From Sulfurovum sp. FS08-3 (GTDB lineage: Bacteria > Campylobacterota > Campylobacteria > Campylobacterales > Sulfurovaceae), in assembly GCA_000830175.1 (NCBI GenBank), contig JQIS01000010.1, forward strand, positions 62,001 through 126,000: a stretch of DNA of 64,000 bases. Direction: 5' to 3'. Position 1 is the stretch's first letter; every line of letters begins with the position of its first letter. The notes under the pieces were generated by a model. The model did not search any database, was not told where the DNA came from, and was given only the letters and a program-made list of their open reading frames with translations. Both the position numbers and the translations under genes were made by a program. Shown here piece after piece: positions 44,901-53,802 of the stretch.

Positions 44901-45732
44901 AAATATAATCCAAAACTTGATAGACTCTATTAATATCATCAATCAAAATAAGATATTTTTTATCATCCCCAAAATAGGCTTTTATATCATCAAATAAATC
45001 CACACTTTTATTGAATATAGCTTTAAAAATATATTGATTGTTTTTAGCATAACTTTGGCACTCTTCTAATGCAAATTTTGTTTTGCCTACTCCTGCCTTT
45101 CCTGTTATAAAAAGTATTTGATTGCTATCTAGCAACTCATAGAATTGTTTTTTTTCATCCTCTCTAAATTTAAATTGATTATTTAGTTTCGTTGTATATC
45201 TGCTACTGTCATCATAAGTCTTTATAAAATCATCATAATCTAAAATTTGATTGGTATCGATTTCTATATTTAAAAAGTCTTTAGCTACTTTTGCATAGTT
45301 ATTATTAATATCAATGCTCATCATCGAATTTGTCAAAATTTCACATTGATTAACCCTATGCTCTTTGCATCTGTTTTGAAGAGTCTCTATATCGGATAGT
45401 TTCAAATTTCTGTTACAAGCCAATATAATTTTTTCTATTTGTGATACGGCTATGCCTGTCTTGGATTCATTAAAACATTTATCTAAATCTTCTAATAACT
45501 TCTCTAATATTCCCGTTTCTCTAGTTGTATATTCCATAAATAGATATTGACCATTGTCAAGTATAGCAAAACTATCAGGAGTACCAGTAGTTGATTTATC
45601 TTCTCCAAGCTTTGTCCCATTTGACTGTATTATATAACCATATTTTTTATTAAGATAGTTATCAACAAGTTTATGAAACTTAGTAGCATCCATTTCAATT
45701 AAAGTTTTTTCAATTTGGTTGATTTTACTCAT
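41984..45732 (-). CDS. Nuclease-STAND NTPase (Avs-like, nSTAND3 type), interrupted by a -1 frameshift site
   Basis: The main frame (42223-45732) gives 1169 residues. An N-terminal PD-(D/E)XK-like domain has GTPDSFAI (Asp53) and FMEYTTRE (Glu68). A STAND NTPase follows, with Walker A GKAGVGKT (211-218) and Walker B ILIDDINRV (Asp265/266), then a long helical sensor region. The frame ends in TAG soon after CAA AAA AAG (42244-42252). In the -1 frame, reading on from the A7 run gives 86 more residues (EWIPYFLECND to NFMEDY, stop 41984-41986) with a strongly coding look (PYSWSWRGNSMVPSLEQY), which I judge to be the natural C-terminus. The slip site is a perfect A AAA AAG heptamer. Programmed frameshift, phase variation, decay and sequencing error are all possible. 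The remaining bases to 41842 hold nothing evident. Confidence 0.8.
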
Positions 45733-45744
45733 ATTGTTTTAAAT

Positions 45745-46206
45745 CTACTCTCCAAATTCTCGTAAAATTGTCTCAAGTAAATGTTTTGATATAAATAGAT
45801 TTGAGTTTTGTAGTTTTTCTAAATCATCTTTGATGGATGAGATGAAATTTTTCTCTTTTGCCAATATCAAAACACCCAATGAGCCAATCACATTTACACC
45901 ATTAAGCTGTGCAAAACTTTTGGCTCGTTTATCATCAATCAATAAAAAGTCGGCATTCATATCTTTATAGAGCCGTATGGCTTCAAGTTCGCCTTGCCCC
46001 AAACCCATTTTACTAATATCGAGTTCTACTTTTTTGACTCTATTGGCTAAAAATATTTTAAGTTTACTGCTTTGTGGTTTTTGTGTAATGGTCACTTCAT
46101 CATAAACGGCTTGTGGTACATAGATGGTATCAAAAATCTTTTCAAGTAACTCCAATCTATCCATCGTAGCCAAAGCCACAAGAGCTGAACTATCCCCTAT
46201 AATCAC
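45745..46206 (-). CDS. DUF3368 PIN-domain toxin (second)
   Basis: A 153-residue PIN protein with intact first Asp (IIGDSSALVALA), LGQGELEAIRL and DFLLIDDKRAKSFA acidic sites. It forms a 4-base-overlap pair with the UPF0175 gene. It follows the same design as the pair at 36936-37690 but is diverged. Confidence 0.87.
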   Translation of the reverse strand: MIIGDSSALVALATMDRLELLEKIFDTIYVPQAVYDEVTITQKPQSSKLKIFLANRVKKVELDISKMGLGQGELEAIRLYKDMNADFLLIDDKRAKSFAQLNGVNVIGSLGVLILAKEKNFISSIKDDLEKLQNSNLFISKHLLETILREFGE

Positions 46207-46460
46207 TTTAAAATACTCTTAGCACGAGCTACTTCATCTAAAATATCATAATCATCAATGACTGCAATACCGTTTTGACTCACTAACTCCATAAAGGTAT
46301 AAATATCCATTGAGAGCATTTTTGCTCCTTGTGAGAGTGATATTTGGTGCAATTTATAAAGCTCTAATACCAACTTTTCTTTCATGAGCTTTGTTAAACT
46401 CTGTGGAGTTTGATTAATACCGTAAAAGATATTATCGGGTATATCAATAGCTAATTGCAT
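46203..46460 (-). CDS. UPF0175 antitoxin (third)
   Basis: An 85-residue UPF0175 protein (MQLAIDIPDNIF start, LSQGAKMLSMDIYTFMELV helix-turn-helix). It closely resembles the lone antitoxin at 37723-38007 and much less the one at 37406-37690. Confidence 0.87.
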   Translation of the reverse strand: MQLAIDIPDNIFYGINQTPQSLTKLMKEKLVLELYKLHQISLSQGAKMLSMDIYTFMELVSQNGIAVIDDYDILDEVARAKSILK

Positions 46461-46576
46461 AATTTGCCCTCCATTGTTTTTAGTGTATTATAACACAACT
46501 CTTATTCCTTTTTTTGGCGATATTAAAGCATTTTTAGGATTTTTTGTTATAATGATTTTATTTCCAAGGTCAAACC

Positions 46577-47680
46577 ATGTCCCACCGCACTATACCCCTC
46601 AAAATAGCACACGCCAAAGCCAAATTGATGCTTGATAATCCCTATTTTGGTTCTATTGTCTCTACATTGGAGCTTTGCCACGACTCCACACTTGCGACCT
46701 ACAAAGGTAAAGGTGCGAAACTTTTGTACAATGAGGAGTATATCAACACCCTTGAATACGAGGAGGTAGAGGCTCTTTTGGCGAGTGTGGCGACGCAAAG
46801 GGTACTACAACATCAACACCGAGCCTTCAAGGGCTACTCCAAAGTGTGGCAATTGGCTTCAGAGCTTGTAGCCAATGCGATAGTGGTGCAAAACGGCTTT
46901 GAGCTTCCTTTGGAGATGAGCTATCAAGATAGGTTTCGAGGGATGTATCTCGAAGAGGTCTATCGGGTATTGTGCGATGAGATGGAGGATGAGTATGTGC
47001 TAGATAATGAAGAGCAAATCATCCACGATGAGAGCCTCGATGAGGAGTTTTTGGAGCAACTCTACACAAAGTTTGAAGATACCTTAGCCTTGCCCAAAGA
47101 TTTACACTCTATCCTCAAACCACGCCAAAGCCACGCTATCAATTGGAGAGATAAGCTCTATCGACATATATCAGCGTACGACAAATCGCAATTTAGCTTC
47201 TTCCCGCCCAATCGAAAATATCTCTATCGTGGAGTCTATATCCCCTCTTTGAGCAGTGATTTGCTTAGCATCGTTGTGGCCATTGATACCTCTGCGTCGA
47301 TTGATGATGAGCTTTTGGCACTCTTTTTGGGTGAGATAGAAGCGATCATGCAAAACTACCCCCACTATCAAATCGACCTTATTCAAGCCGACCACAAAAT
47401 CCAATCGCACGAGGTCTTCACCACAGGCGAAACGCTTAGCTACACCATCAAAGGACGAGGAGCGACCCACTTCGCCCCCACCTTTGACTACATCGATGAG
47501 CATTTGGATACTCCTACACTTTTGCTATACTTTAGCGACGGCATGGGAGAGTTCCCACCCCATCAACCCCCCTACGATGTACTCTGGGTCTCCCCAAAAC
47601 CCATCAACGTACCCTTTGGGGAGAATATCGTGATGGAAACAAAAAAAGATACCAAAGCACCCCCAAAAGGGAGCTTTTAG
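46577..47680 (+). CDS. VWA-like domain protein (DUF2201) with degenerate peptidase motif
   Basis: A 367-residue protein. The N-terminal half is like the DUF2201 putative metallopeptidase domain, but the expected HExxH helix reads ATQRVLQHQHRAF, so metal binding looks lost. The C-terminal half is a VWA-like domain with SIVVAIDTSASIDDELL (MIDAS DxSxS) and LLYFSDGMGEFP. Such proteins normally pair with a MoxR ATPase. None is adjacent here, but one lies at 34871-35800. It is convergent with the lipoprotein gene (4-base overlap). Confidence 0.83.
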   Translation: MSHRTIPLKIAHAKAKLMLDNPYFGSIVSTLELCHDSTLATYKGKGAKLLYNEEYINTLEYEEVEALLASVATQRVLQHQHRAFKGYSKVWQLASELVANAIVVQNGFELPLEMSYQDRFRGMYLEEVYRVLCDEMEDEYVLDNEEQIIHDESLDEEFLEQLYTKFEDTLALPKDLHSILKPRQSHAINWRDKLYRHISAYDKSQFSFFPPNRKYLYRGVYIPSLSSDLLSIVVAIDTSASIDDELLALFLGEIEAIMQNYPHYQIDLIQADHKIQSHEVFTTGETLSYTIKGRGATHFAPTFDYIDEHLDTPTLLLYFSDGMGEFPPHQPPYDVLWVSPKPINVPFGENIVMETKKDTKAPPKGSF

Positions 47681-49653
47681 AGTCCAATCGTAATAGGTGT
47701 CGCAAACTCTTGGGGCATATCGGGGAGTTTGGGTTGGGGCAAGGTGATGGTTCGAGGCGTGGTTGTTTGGGTGACTCTATTGTCTTCTACACTAATGACC
47801 ACAGAGCTTTTTTGTACCACTTTGATCTCTATTTCAATCTTAATCTTGGCTATGGTTTTGACTCTATCGATGGTATCGTCTAGGGCAATATCTTGGCTTA
47901 TTGTTTGAGCTTCGTCGTAGGTTTGATCAAATTTTGTCGCCTCAAAGGAGTCGCTAAGATCAACAAAAAGCAACTCTAGCACCTTGATTTGGTTTTGCAA
48001 ATCGTTGATGCGTTGCATAAGGGTAGCGTAGAGTGCTTCACTGCTTTGTTTGGTTGTCTCATCAAAGGTTTTGATGTGGATGCTTAGCTTGATAGAGCTT
48101 ACGACTTTGGCAGAGGCGACGTATTGGACTCGCTCTTCGTGGCTAAGTTTTGTTTTTTTGGCTTTGAGGGTTACTTTGGTTTTGATGTGTGTTTTGAGCG
48201 TATCGATGAGTAGGTCATTTTTGACTACTGCTTCATTAGCCTCTTTGATTGCTGTTGGGGTGGTTTGATTGTTCTCTACCTTTTGGGCGATGTTTGAAGC
48301 CAAAGTATCGCTTAATTCATCATCAAGCTGGGTTGGAATCTCTCCCTCTTCGACTACCTTGGAGGCTATATCATCGGCACTCTTTTCAAGCTCATTTAAG
48401 CTACTCTCATCATCAAGCATCTCACCAACTTTATCATAATCCTCTAATCGAGCATTTTTGTAGATAAGCTTGACTAGCTTTTTGATTTTGAGCTTTTTAA
48501 TTGTTTGGTACTTTTTGGTTGATTGAACGACTTTGATTTTGAGTCTATCGACATCTTCGCTAAGGTTGGCTTTGATAATCTTGGCTACCAAATCAATAGT
48601 ATCACTATCACTGCTATTGAGGTCACTGCTATCAAGCATCGCTTGGATAGAACTCTCTAAGTTATCAACGATTAAAGCCAACTTTTCATTATCTAGCTCA
48701 TCACTACTACTCTCTTCAATGGCTCTGAGTAGCTCTTGGAGGGTTGCGTAGCTTGATACTACATCTTTTTGCTCTTCGTTGCTCATGGTAGCTTTTACTT
48801 GGATTTTGGTTACGACTTTGACTATCTGTTTTTTGACAATCTCTTGGGATAGTGCGAGTTTACTTACCTCTTGGTCTGAGATACCCTCAATCTCATCGAA
48901 GATATGGCTAAGGTTAAGGTCATCCATATCGACTCCCATATCTCCAATGCTTACTTTGATTTTCTTTTTGACCACCACTTTGGCAATGGCTTTGATAGAA
49001 ATGCTCTTATCCTCTACGGGCGTAATCTTGGCTAGTAGTGCAATCAAATTCCCCACACGATTAAGCGTATGGTGCTTTTGGGTATCTATCTTGCAAAGGC
49101 TTCGATTGTCATCTATGCCAAAGCTCTCTTTGACTTGCTCCTCTGCTTCTTCAAGTGGTATTGCACCCTCCTCGACAATATTTTGCACCAATGTCGTAGC
49201 GGGGTTTACAAATGCCATAGAGGTATTGCTATCGCTCTCTTCTCGTTCCACAATCGCCCCCATCTCAAAGCCTAGCTCCTCATCGTTGGCGTTGGCTTCG
49301 TGATCGACTCCTTTGTCTTTTCCGCCTGTGACTTTGAGCTTGTAGCGTTTGGGCAAATCGCTCACATTGGCTTCAAAGCTTCCGTTTGTATCGGTGGTAG
49401 TCGTAGCAAGAAGCGTATCGTTTATATCAAGTATCTCTACTACCGCTCCTGCAATCTCCCCATCGACCGCATTGCCCACGACTCTAAATTGAGCCTCGTT
49501 TTGGGCTAGGGTTTGGTTGTTGTCGGGTTGTTGGGCTGTGTTGTTGGTATCATTATTGACAAGAGGTGGTGTATTGACACAGCTATCACCCCCGCATCCT
49601 GCCATTATCAAACCTGTAACCGCAATGGCTACCAATGTACTTAATCTTCTCAT
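47677..49653 (-). CDS. Large lipoprotein with carboxypeptidase-regulatory-like domain
   Basis: A 658-residue lipoprotein (lipobox LIMAGC). A Cna-B/carboxypeptidase-regulatory-like module lies at about residues 55-115 (GAVVEILDINDTLL, then DTNGSFEANVSDL). After that comes a long Glu/Lys/Ser-rich helical region with many VKVVTKIQVK-like strands and helices. It is the last gene of a surface operon with two SLH-domain proteins. The function is unknown; an outer-membrane or surface scaffold is a reasonable guess. Confidence 0.65.
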   Translation of the reverse strand: MRRLSTLVAIAVTGLIMAGCGGDSCVNTPPLVNNDTNNTAQQPDNNQTLAQNEAQFRVVGNAVDGEIAGAVVEILDINDTLLATTTTDTNGSFEANVSDLPKRYKLKVTGGKDKGVDHEANANDEELGFEMGAIVEREESDSNTSMAFVNPATTLVQNIVEEGAIPLEEAEEQVKESFGIDDNRSLCKIDTQKHHTLNRVGNLIALLAKITPVEDKSISIKAIAKVVVKKKIKVSIGDMGVDMDDLNLSHIFDEIEGISDQEVSKLALSQEIVKKQIVKVVTKIQVKATMSNEEQKDVVSSYATLQELLRAIEESSSDELDNEKLALIVDNLESSIQAMLDSSDLNSSDSDTIDLVAKIIKANLSEDVDRLKIKVVQSTKKYQTIKKLKIKKLVKLIYKNARLEDYDKVGEMLDDESSLNELEKSADDIASKVVEEGEIPTQLDDELSDTLASNIAQKVENNQTTPTAIKEANEAVVKNDLLIDTLKTHIKTKVTLKAKKTKLSHEERVQYVASAKVVSSIKLSIHIKTFDETTKQSSEALYATLMQRINDLQNQIKVLELLFVDLSDSFEATKFDQTYDEAQTISQDIALDDTIDRVKTIAKIKIEIEIKVVQKSSVVISVEDNRVTQTTTPRTITLPQPKLPDMPQEFATPITIGL

Positions 49654-49656
49654 GGC

Positions 49657-51669
49657 TTACTCCTTTTCACACAATACAAAGTATCCATCGTTTTGATAGA
49701 TATTGCTAAAGCTCTCTAGTGTCTCGTGTACTCTATCGGGCATAAAGAGAGTGGGCATATCTCCCATTAGCTTAATGGCTGCAATCATCGTGTAGTTGGG
49801 TTGGCTACACTCCACGCCTGTAATGCTTAGCCCTATATTGTCCGCTCCGTGCATTGATAGGCTATTGCCGTAAATATGCGTCGCTTCTATGGGCGTATCA
49901 TCCCCTACATCGATCGTCGTATCCTCTGTAGCCCAAACAAGCACGGCTTTGTGCGGTGGGATACTCCCCTCTATGAGTCGATACTTGGCTTTGATTTGCT
50001 CTTGTACATCGGTGTGAGGAGAGTAGCCGTACCACTTAGCGTTATCGACTATCCAAATCGCATAGATTGCATCGCTTAGATTGTCAATCGCAATGTTTCC
50101 GCTAATGAGGCTTCGTCCTTTGGGGATAGCAATTTTATTTTCAATAGCCGTTATCACCTCACCGCTTCGCATCATCGCTATGACCTTGTCAATCTCGGCT
50201 TTGAGCCTATCGATAGCACTTTGTGAGTTGTCCTCATCTTGCTTGTAGCCATCAATCATCTTTTTAATATCATCAATCGCCTTTTTGATACCATCCGCCT
50301 CTTTTTTGAGTGCATCTTTTTCATCATTATCAGCGATAGTGTTATCGATAGCTTGTTTGATGTCATCGATTGACTTCTTGGCATCGTCAAGCTCTTTTTT
50401 GATTGCATCAAATTCTTGCTTTAATTTATCATTGGCTCTTAGATTGGTATTAAAATCAAGCAGGGCATCAAGTCGTTTTTTGATTGCTTCAAGTTTGGCA
50501 ATGGCATCTTTGATTTTGCTAATGATGGTTTCATTGGTAATCTTTTTGCCGTTGAGTCCATAGACAATCGTTTCGCCTTGGATAATCTCTCCTGCTTCAT
50601 TGATTGAGAGTGTTGTAACCATTACCTTGCCTAAGCTTGTAATTACGGCTAGTTTGATAGTAGTGGCTTTGCCATTGGGAATTGTGACACGCACTTTTTT
50701 GTATTTGTATATGCTCTTATCCTCAGCAGAGGTCAAATCACCAAACTCTACCCCATCGCCTCTCCACATCGTACCAAAGGACAATTCATGACTCTCCCCC
50801 TCTGTATCGATACAGCTTTGAGTGCCACCGCTTGTGAAGTATTCCAAATCCAAAATACGATTGTTGTTGCTATCTTGTGTATTATTTTCTACCTTTAGAT
50901 CCAAAGCAGGTGCAGTGGTATCAAAACATCGATAGGGTTCAAACCAATGCTCAAAACCACCTTGTGCTACTTCATTGACTGCTTCTGTGGTATCTTCATT
51001 GCTACTATTGCTCTCTTGGGTGGTGGTATTGTTTTGCTCATTTGTAGGCTCTTCCACTGTAGGCGTTTCATTTTCCTGAGTGGTTGGCTCTTCTACTTGC
51101 GGTTCTTCTGTTGCTGGTTGCTTATTGGGGTCGGCTTGTATCGTGCGTACCATATAGACAAAGTAGTCACGATTGATAGTCGCACTCGGTGCTAGTTTGA
51201 AGCCATAAAGCGACATTTTAGCCAAATAGCCATCATACCAATTGGTTGATGTTTCGCTATAGCTCTCATGGGTGAGAGTGCGAAGTATGAGCTTGGAAGC
51301 CTCTGCGAAATTGACACTATCAGCAGGTGAAAAACTACTACGATTTACCAATAAACCGCTATTTTTGCCATAACAGACATAGGGATTCATCCAATCACCA
51401 GTTGGCACATCATCAAAGCACTGCTCGGTCGTAGCAGGTGGATTAACCCCACTAGCCACAATTACCATCTTAAGAGCCTCTATGCGATTGGTCGCCCTAT
51501 AAGGCTCAAATGTATCTCTACAGCTAATCCACCCTTCATCACTCGCTACCAAAATATCACTCTTGTAGCTACTACCGTCAATATCGGTAAATGTTGTGCA
51601 TTCTGTAGCCAAAACCATGATTGGTAATAAAAGTATTACTAATGCAATTTTTAGTTTTTTAGTTATCAT
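49657..51669 (-). CDS. SLH-domain surface protein with coiled coil
   Basis: A 670-residue protein with a signal peptide (to about residue 21) and SLH-like repeats in residues 25-180 (TNRIEALKMVIVASGV; NFAEASKLILRTL; NRDYFVYMV). A Thr/Glu/Asn/Gln-rich linker follows (about 182-240), then a cysteine-bearing beta region, a coiled coil (about 385-505, repeated DDIKKxID patterns) and a C-terminal globular domain. It overlaps the upstream SLH gene by one base (TAATG). SLH domains usually anchor proteins to the cell wall or envelope. Their use in this phylum suggests an S-layer-like surface system. Confidence 0.75.
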   Translation of the reverse strand: MITKKLKIALVILLLPIMVLATECTTFTDIDGSSYKSDILVASDEGWISCRDTFEPYRATNRIEALKMVIVASGVNPPATTEQCFDDVPTGDWMNPYVCYGKNSGLLVNRSSFSPADSVNFAEASKLILRTLTHESYSETSTNWYDGYLAKMSLYGFKLAPSATINRDYFVYMVRTIQADPNKQPATEEPQVEEPTTQENETPTVEEPTNEQNNTTTQESNSSNEDTTEAVNEVAQGGFEHWFEPYRCFDTTAPALDLKVENNTQDSNNNRILDLEYFTSGGTQSCIDTEGESHELSFGTMWRGDGVEFGDLTSAEDKSIYKYKKVRVTIPNGKATTIKLAVITSLGKVMVTTLSINEAGEIIQGETIVYGLNGKKITNETIISKIKDAIAKLEAIKKRLDALLDFNTNLRANDKLKQEFDAIKKELDDAKKSIDDIKQAIDNTIADNDEKDALKKEADGIKKAIDDIKKMIDGYKQDEDNSQSAIDRLKAEIDKVIAMMRSGEVITAIENKIAIPKGRSLISGNIAIDNLSDAIYAIWIVDNAKWYGYSPHTDVQEQIKAKYRLIEGSIPPHKAVLVWATEDTTIDVGDDTPIEATHIYGNSLSMHGADNIGLSITGVECSQPNYTMIAAIKLMGDMPTLFMPDRVHETLESFSNIYQNDGYFVLCEKE

Positions 51670-53307
51670 TATTTTGCTCCTTTGCTACATTTACCAATGA
51701 CTTCTATCTGATTTGCATAAAATGAATATACCATCATTTTGCTAAGCTCGGCTCTATTGATTTTATTATAAGGTTTAAATTCTCCTCCAGGGTATCCATT
51801 TATTATTTCTCGCTCACATAAAAATAGAAGATTACTTTTTTCTACATCATTTAATTTTGATATATCTGTAAAAACTGTGCAAACTTTTTTCCGTTTCGTC
51901 TTCTCTAGCAATGGTTTTAATATATTAACAACTTCAATTCTTGTTATTGCTTCGTTGAAGAACCCTTCTTCATCCTTATGCTCGTCCCATATACTAATAT
52001 ATAAATAAGATCTTGCTTTGTTTAAATATTCTGCAAACCAAGTATCAAAGGTGAAAAATTTGTCATACTTATCTGTTGAGTTTCCAGTCACATCAATGTA
52101 AATTTTATTTAATATTTTAATAAATTCTGCACGTGTTATATCTTTATCAGGACCAAAGTATGAGTAATTTTCAAATTTATCTTGATAGCCATGAAGTATT
52201 TTATCCTCATATTCTTCTTCATGAAAATATAAATAGTTTATGTATCCAGTAAACCAGTCAGTTCTTAAAGTGTCAATAAATACAGGACCGCACCAATCTT
52301 TATAATTCAGGTCGATAAATTGATTTGCATAACTTTCTTTTGCCCAGTAACCATTTTTATTATCTAAATCAATATATATTGTTCTGCCAAATTCTTTTTC
52401 TTTTAAGTATTCTTGTAAATTATAAAATCGTGTTCCTTCATATACCGCTGTGCCTATATAGTCAACTGCTTTAGCATAAAATGCACCTTTATCAAGGTTT
52501 TTTGTGACTGCAAATCTTTTATCACCATTTAAAATCATTTCAGTTAAAGAACCAATTGCACTATAAATAACTTCATTCATTGTTTCGGTATTTTGTTTCA
52601 ATAGTGTCTCTTTAAAGTTTCTAAAAACCTCTGTTTTTATAAAAGTTTTTATTAAAGCTTCAAGCTGTCTTGCATTGACAGGATAATTTAATTTTTTTGT
52701 GAGATTTTTTTCCCCAAGAATTTTTACCGCTATTTCAATAGCCGATTCAAGCAAATTAGCTACTAGAGCATTTTCACTAATGTATGAAATTTTTAGTAGA
52801 TTATTTTCTGATGCCGTAGAAAAACTTATTGTAGTTTTTTTGTATGGAACAGTTCCTGTTATGTTTGTAGAGCCATATTGAATTGTATTAGATACTCTTT
52901 CATATTGATCTACAATAAAATAATAAGGCAATTTTCCATCCAAAATAGATGTTGGTATTGCTTCTGCTTTTGGAATTATATAAACTTCCTTGATTTCATC
53001 TTTGCCTATAACCTCAATTACCGCATTAAGATTACTATAGGTGAAAACAGAAAAAGAAACTTTTTTATTATCTTTTAGATTTTCAATTTTAAAATCTTCA
53101 ATTATTAAGCCAATAAACTTTTCAGTTGTTAAGCTATACATATTTTTTGTATAATATTCAACATCTTTATGTTCAATATTATCATATGGTTTATATGAGT
53201 CAAGTGATTCTATTTTTTTTAAATACAGTTTTATTTTCAGATAATAAAACTGTATTTAATGCAATCAAAACCAAAAAGCCCCTCAAAAGCCTAAACCTAT
53301 CTCTCAT
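51669..53307 (-). pseudogene. SLH-domain surface protein, frameshifted in a poly-A tract (possibly phase-variable)
   Basis: ATG 53307 (AAGGAG upstream) starts a signal peptide (LLRGFLVLIALNTVLLS), but the frame stops at TGA after an A8 run (53213-53220). Removing one A joins it to KKIESLDSYKPYDNIEHKDV and on without a stop through 490 further residues from the Met at 53141. The C-terminal third holds SLH repeats (ITRAEFIKILNKIYI; ITRIEVVNILKPLL; INRAELSKMMVYSF). It is more A+T-rich than the two genes after it. The frame change may be phase variation, transcriptional slippage, decay or a sequencing error. Confidence 0.7.
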
Positions 53308-53384
53308 AACGCACTCCTTAATATTTTTTACACAAACAAACCAAACACACAGGCACAGCAGGGATTTTAAACAAGCCTATTGTA

Positions 53385-53405
53385 TTTAAAAGTAGTTTAA
53401 AGTAG
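53385..53405 (-). promoter_or_regulatory. Tandem TTTAAA(A)GTAG repeat upstream of the SLH operon
   Basis: TTTAAAAGTAG at 53385 and TTTAAAGTAG at 53396 are head-to-tail, 11 bases apart, about 80 bases before the first SLH gene. The phase fits a direct-repeat regulator site. The rest of 53308-53595 shows no gene apart from very short frames. Confidence 0.25.
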
Positions 53406-53595
53406 TGTTAATTGGTAGGTGTTTAAGTTTGCTAAATGGTAAGTGGTGGATTGGGTGACATTTTGTGATTTTTTGAGGGTCATTAAAATGTTCACTATAT
53501 TTATCAAACAGAGTTTACGGTTTGAAAATCTACTCATTCTGGACACACACCTCTTGATAGACCATAGGAGCAATCATAATCGTATCACCAAACAA

Positions 53596-53799
53596 TCACT
53601 CTTTGTTGCTACACCCCAGTAGATTATAAAGAATATTCTCAATGCTCTCTATCTCTTGGGTGGTTAGTATATCTATATCATCAAGTCCATCAAGTAGCGT
53701 ATCATCTTCTTGGGTTTGCTGGGACGCAAGGGCAAGATTGCGTTTTAAAAAGTGTTGATACTCTATCTCCTCTAATATCTCTGGACTTTTTATTGACAA
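53596..53799 (-). CDS. Small acidic hypothetical protein (67 aa)
   Basis: A TTG start at 53799 with GGGG 9 bases upstream, 3 bases past the mltG stop. The acidic helical product (LLDGLDDIDILTTQEIES) has no recognised domain. It is likely co-transcribed with mltG. The start codon and reality are uncertain. Confidence 0.4.
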   Translation of the reverse strand: MSIKSPEILEEIEYQHFLKRNLALASQQTQEDDTLLDGLDDIDILTTQEIESIENILYNLLGCSNKE

Positions 53800-53802
53800 T
53801 TA

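Noticed and set aside
48779-49303. 174-codon frame antisense to the lipoprotein gene
   Set aside because: A Ser/Leu/Thr-rich shadow of the Glu/Lys-rich coding strand.
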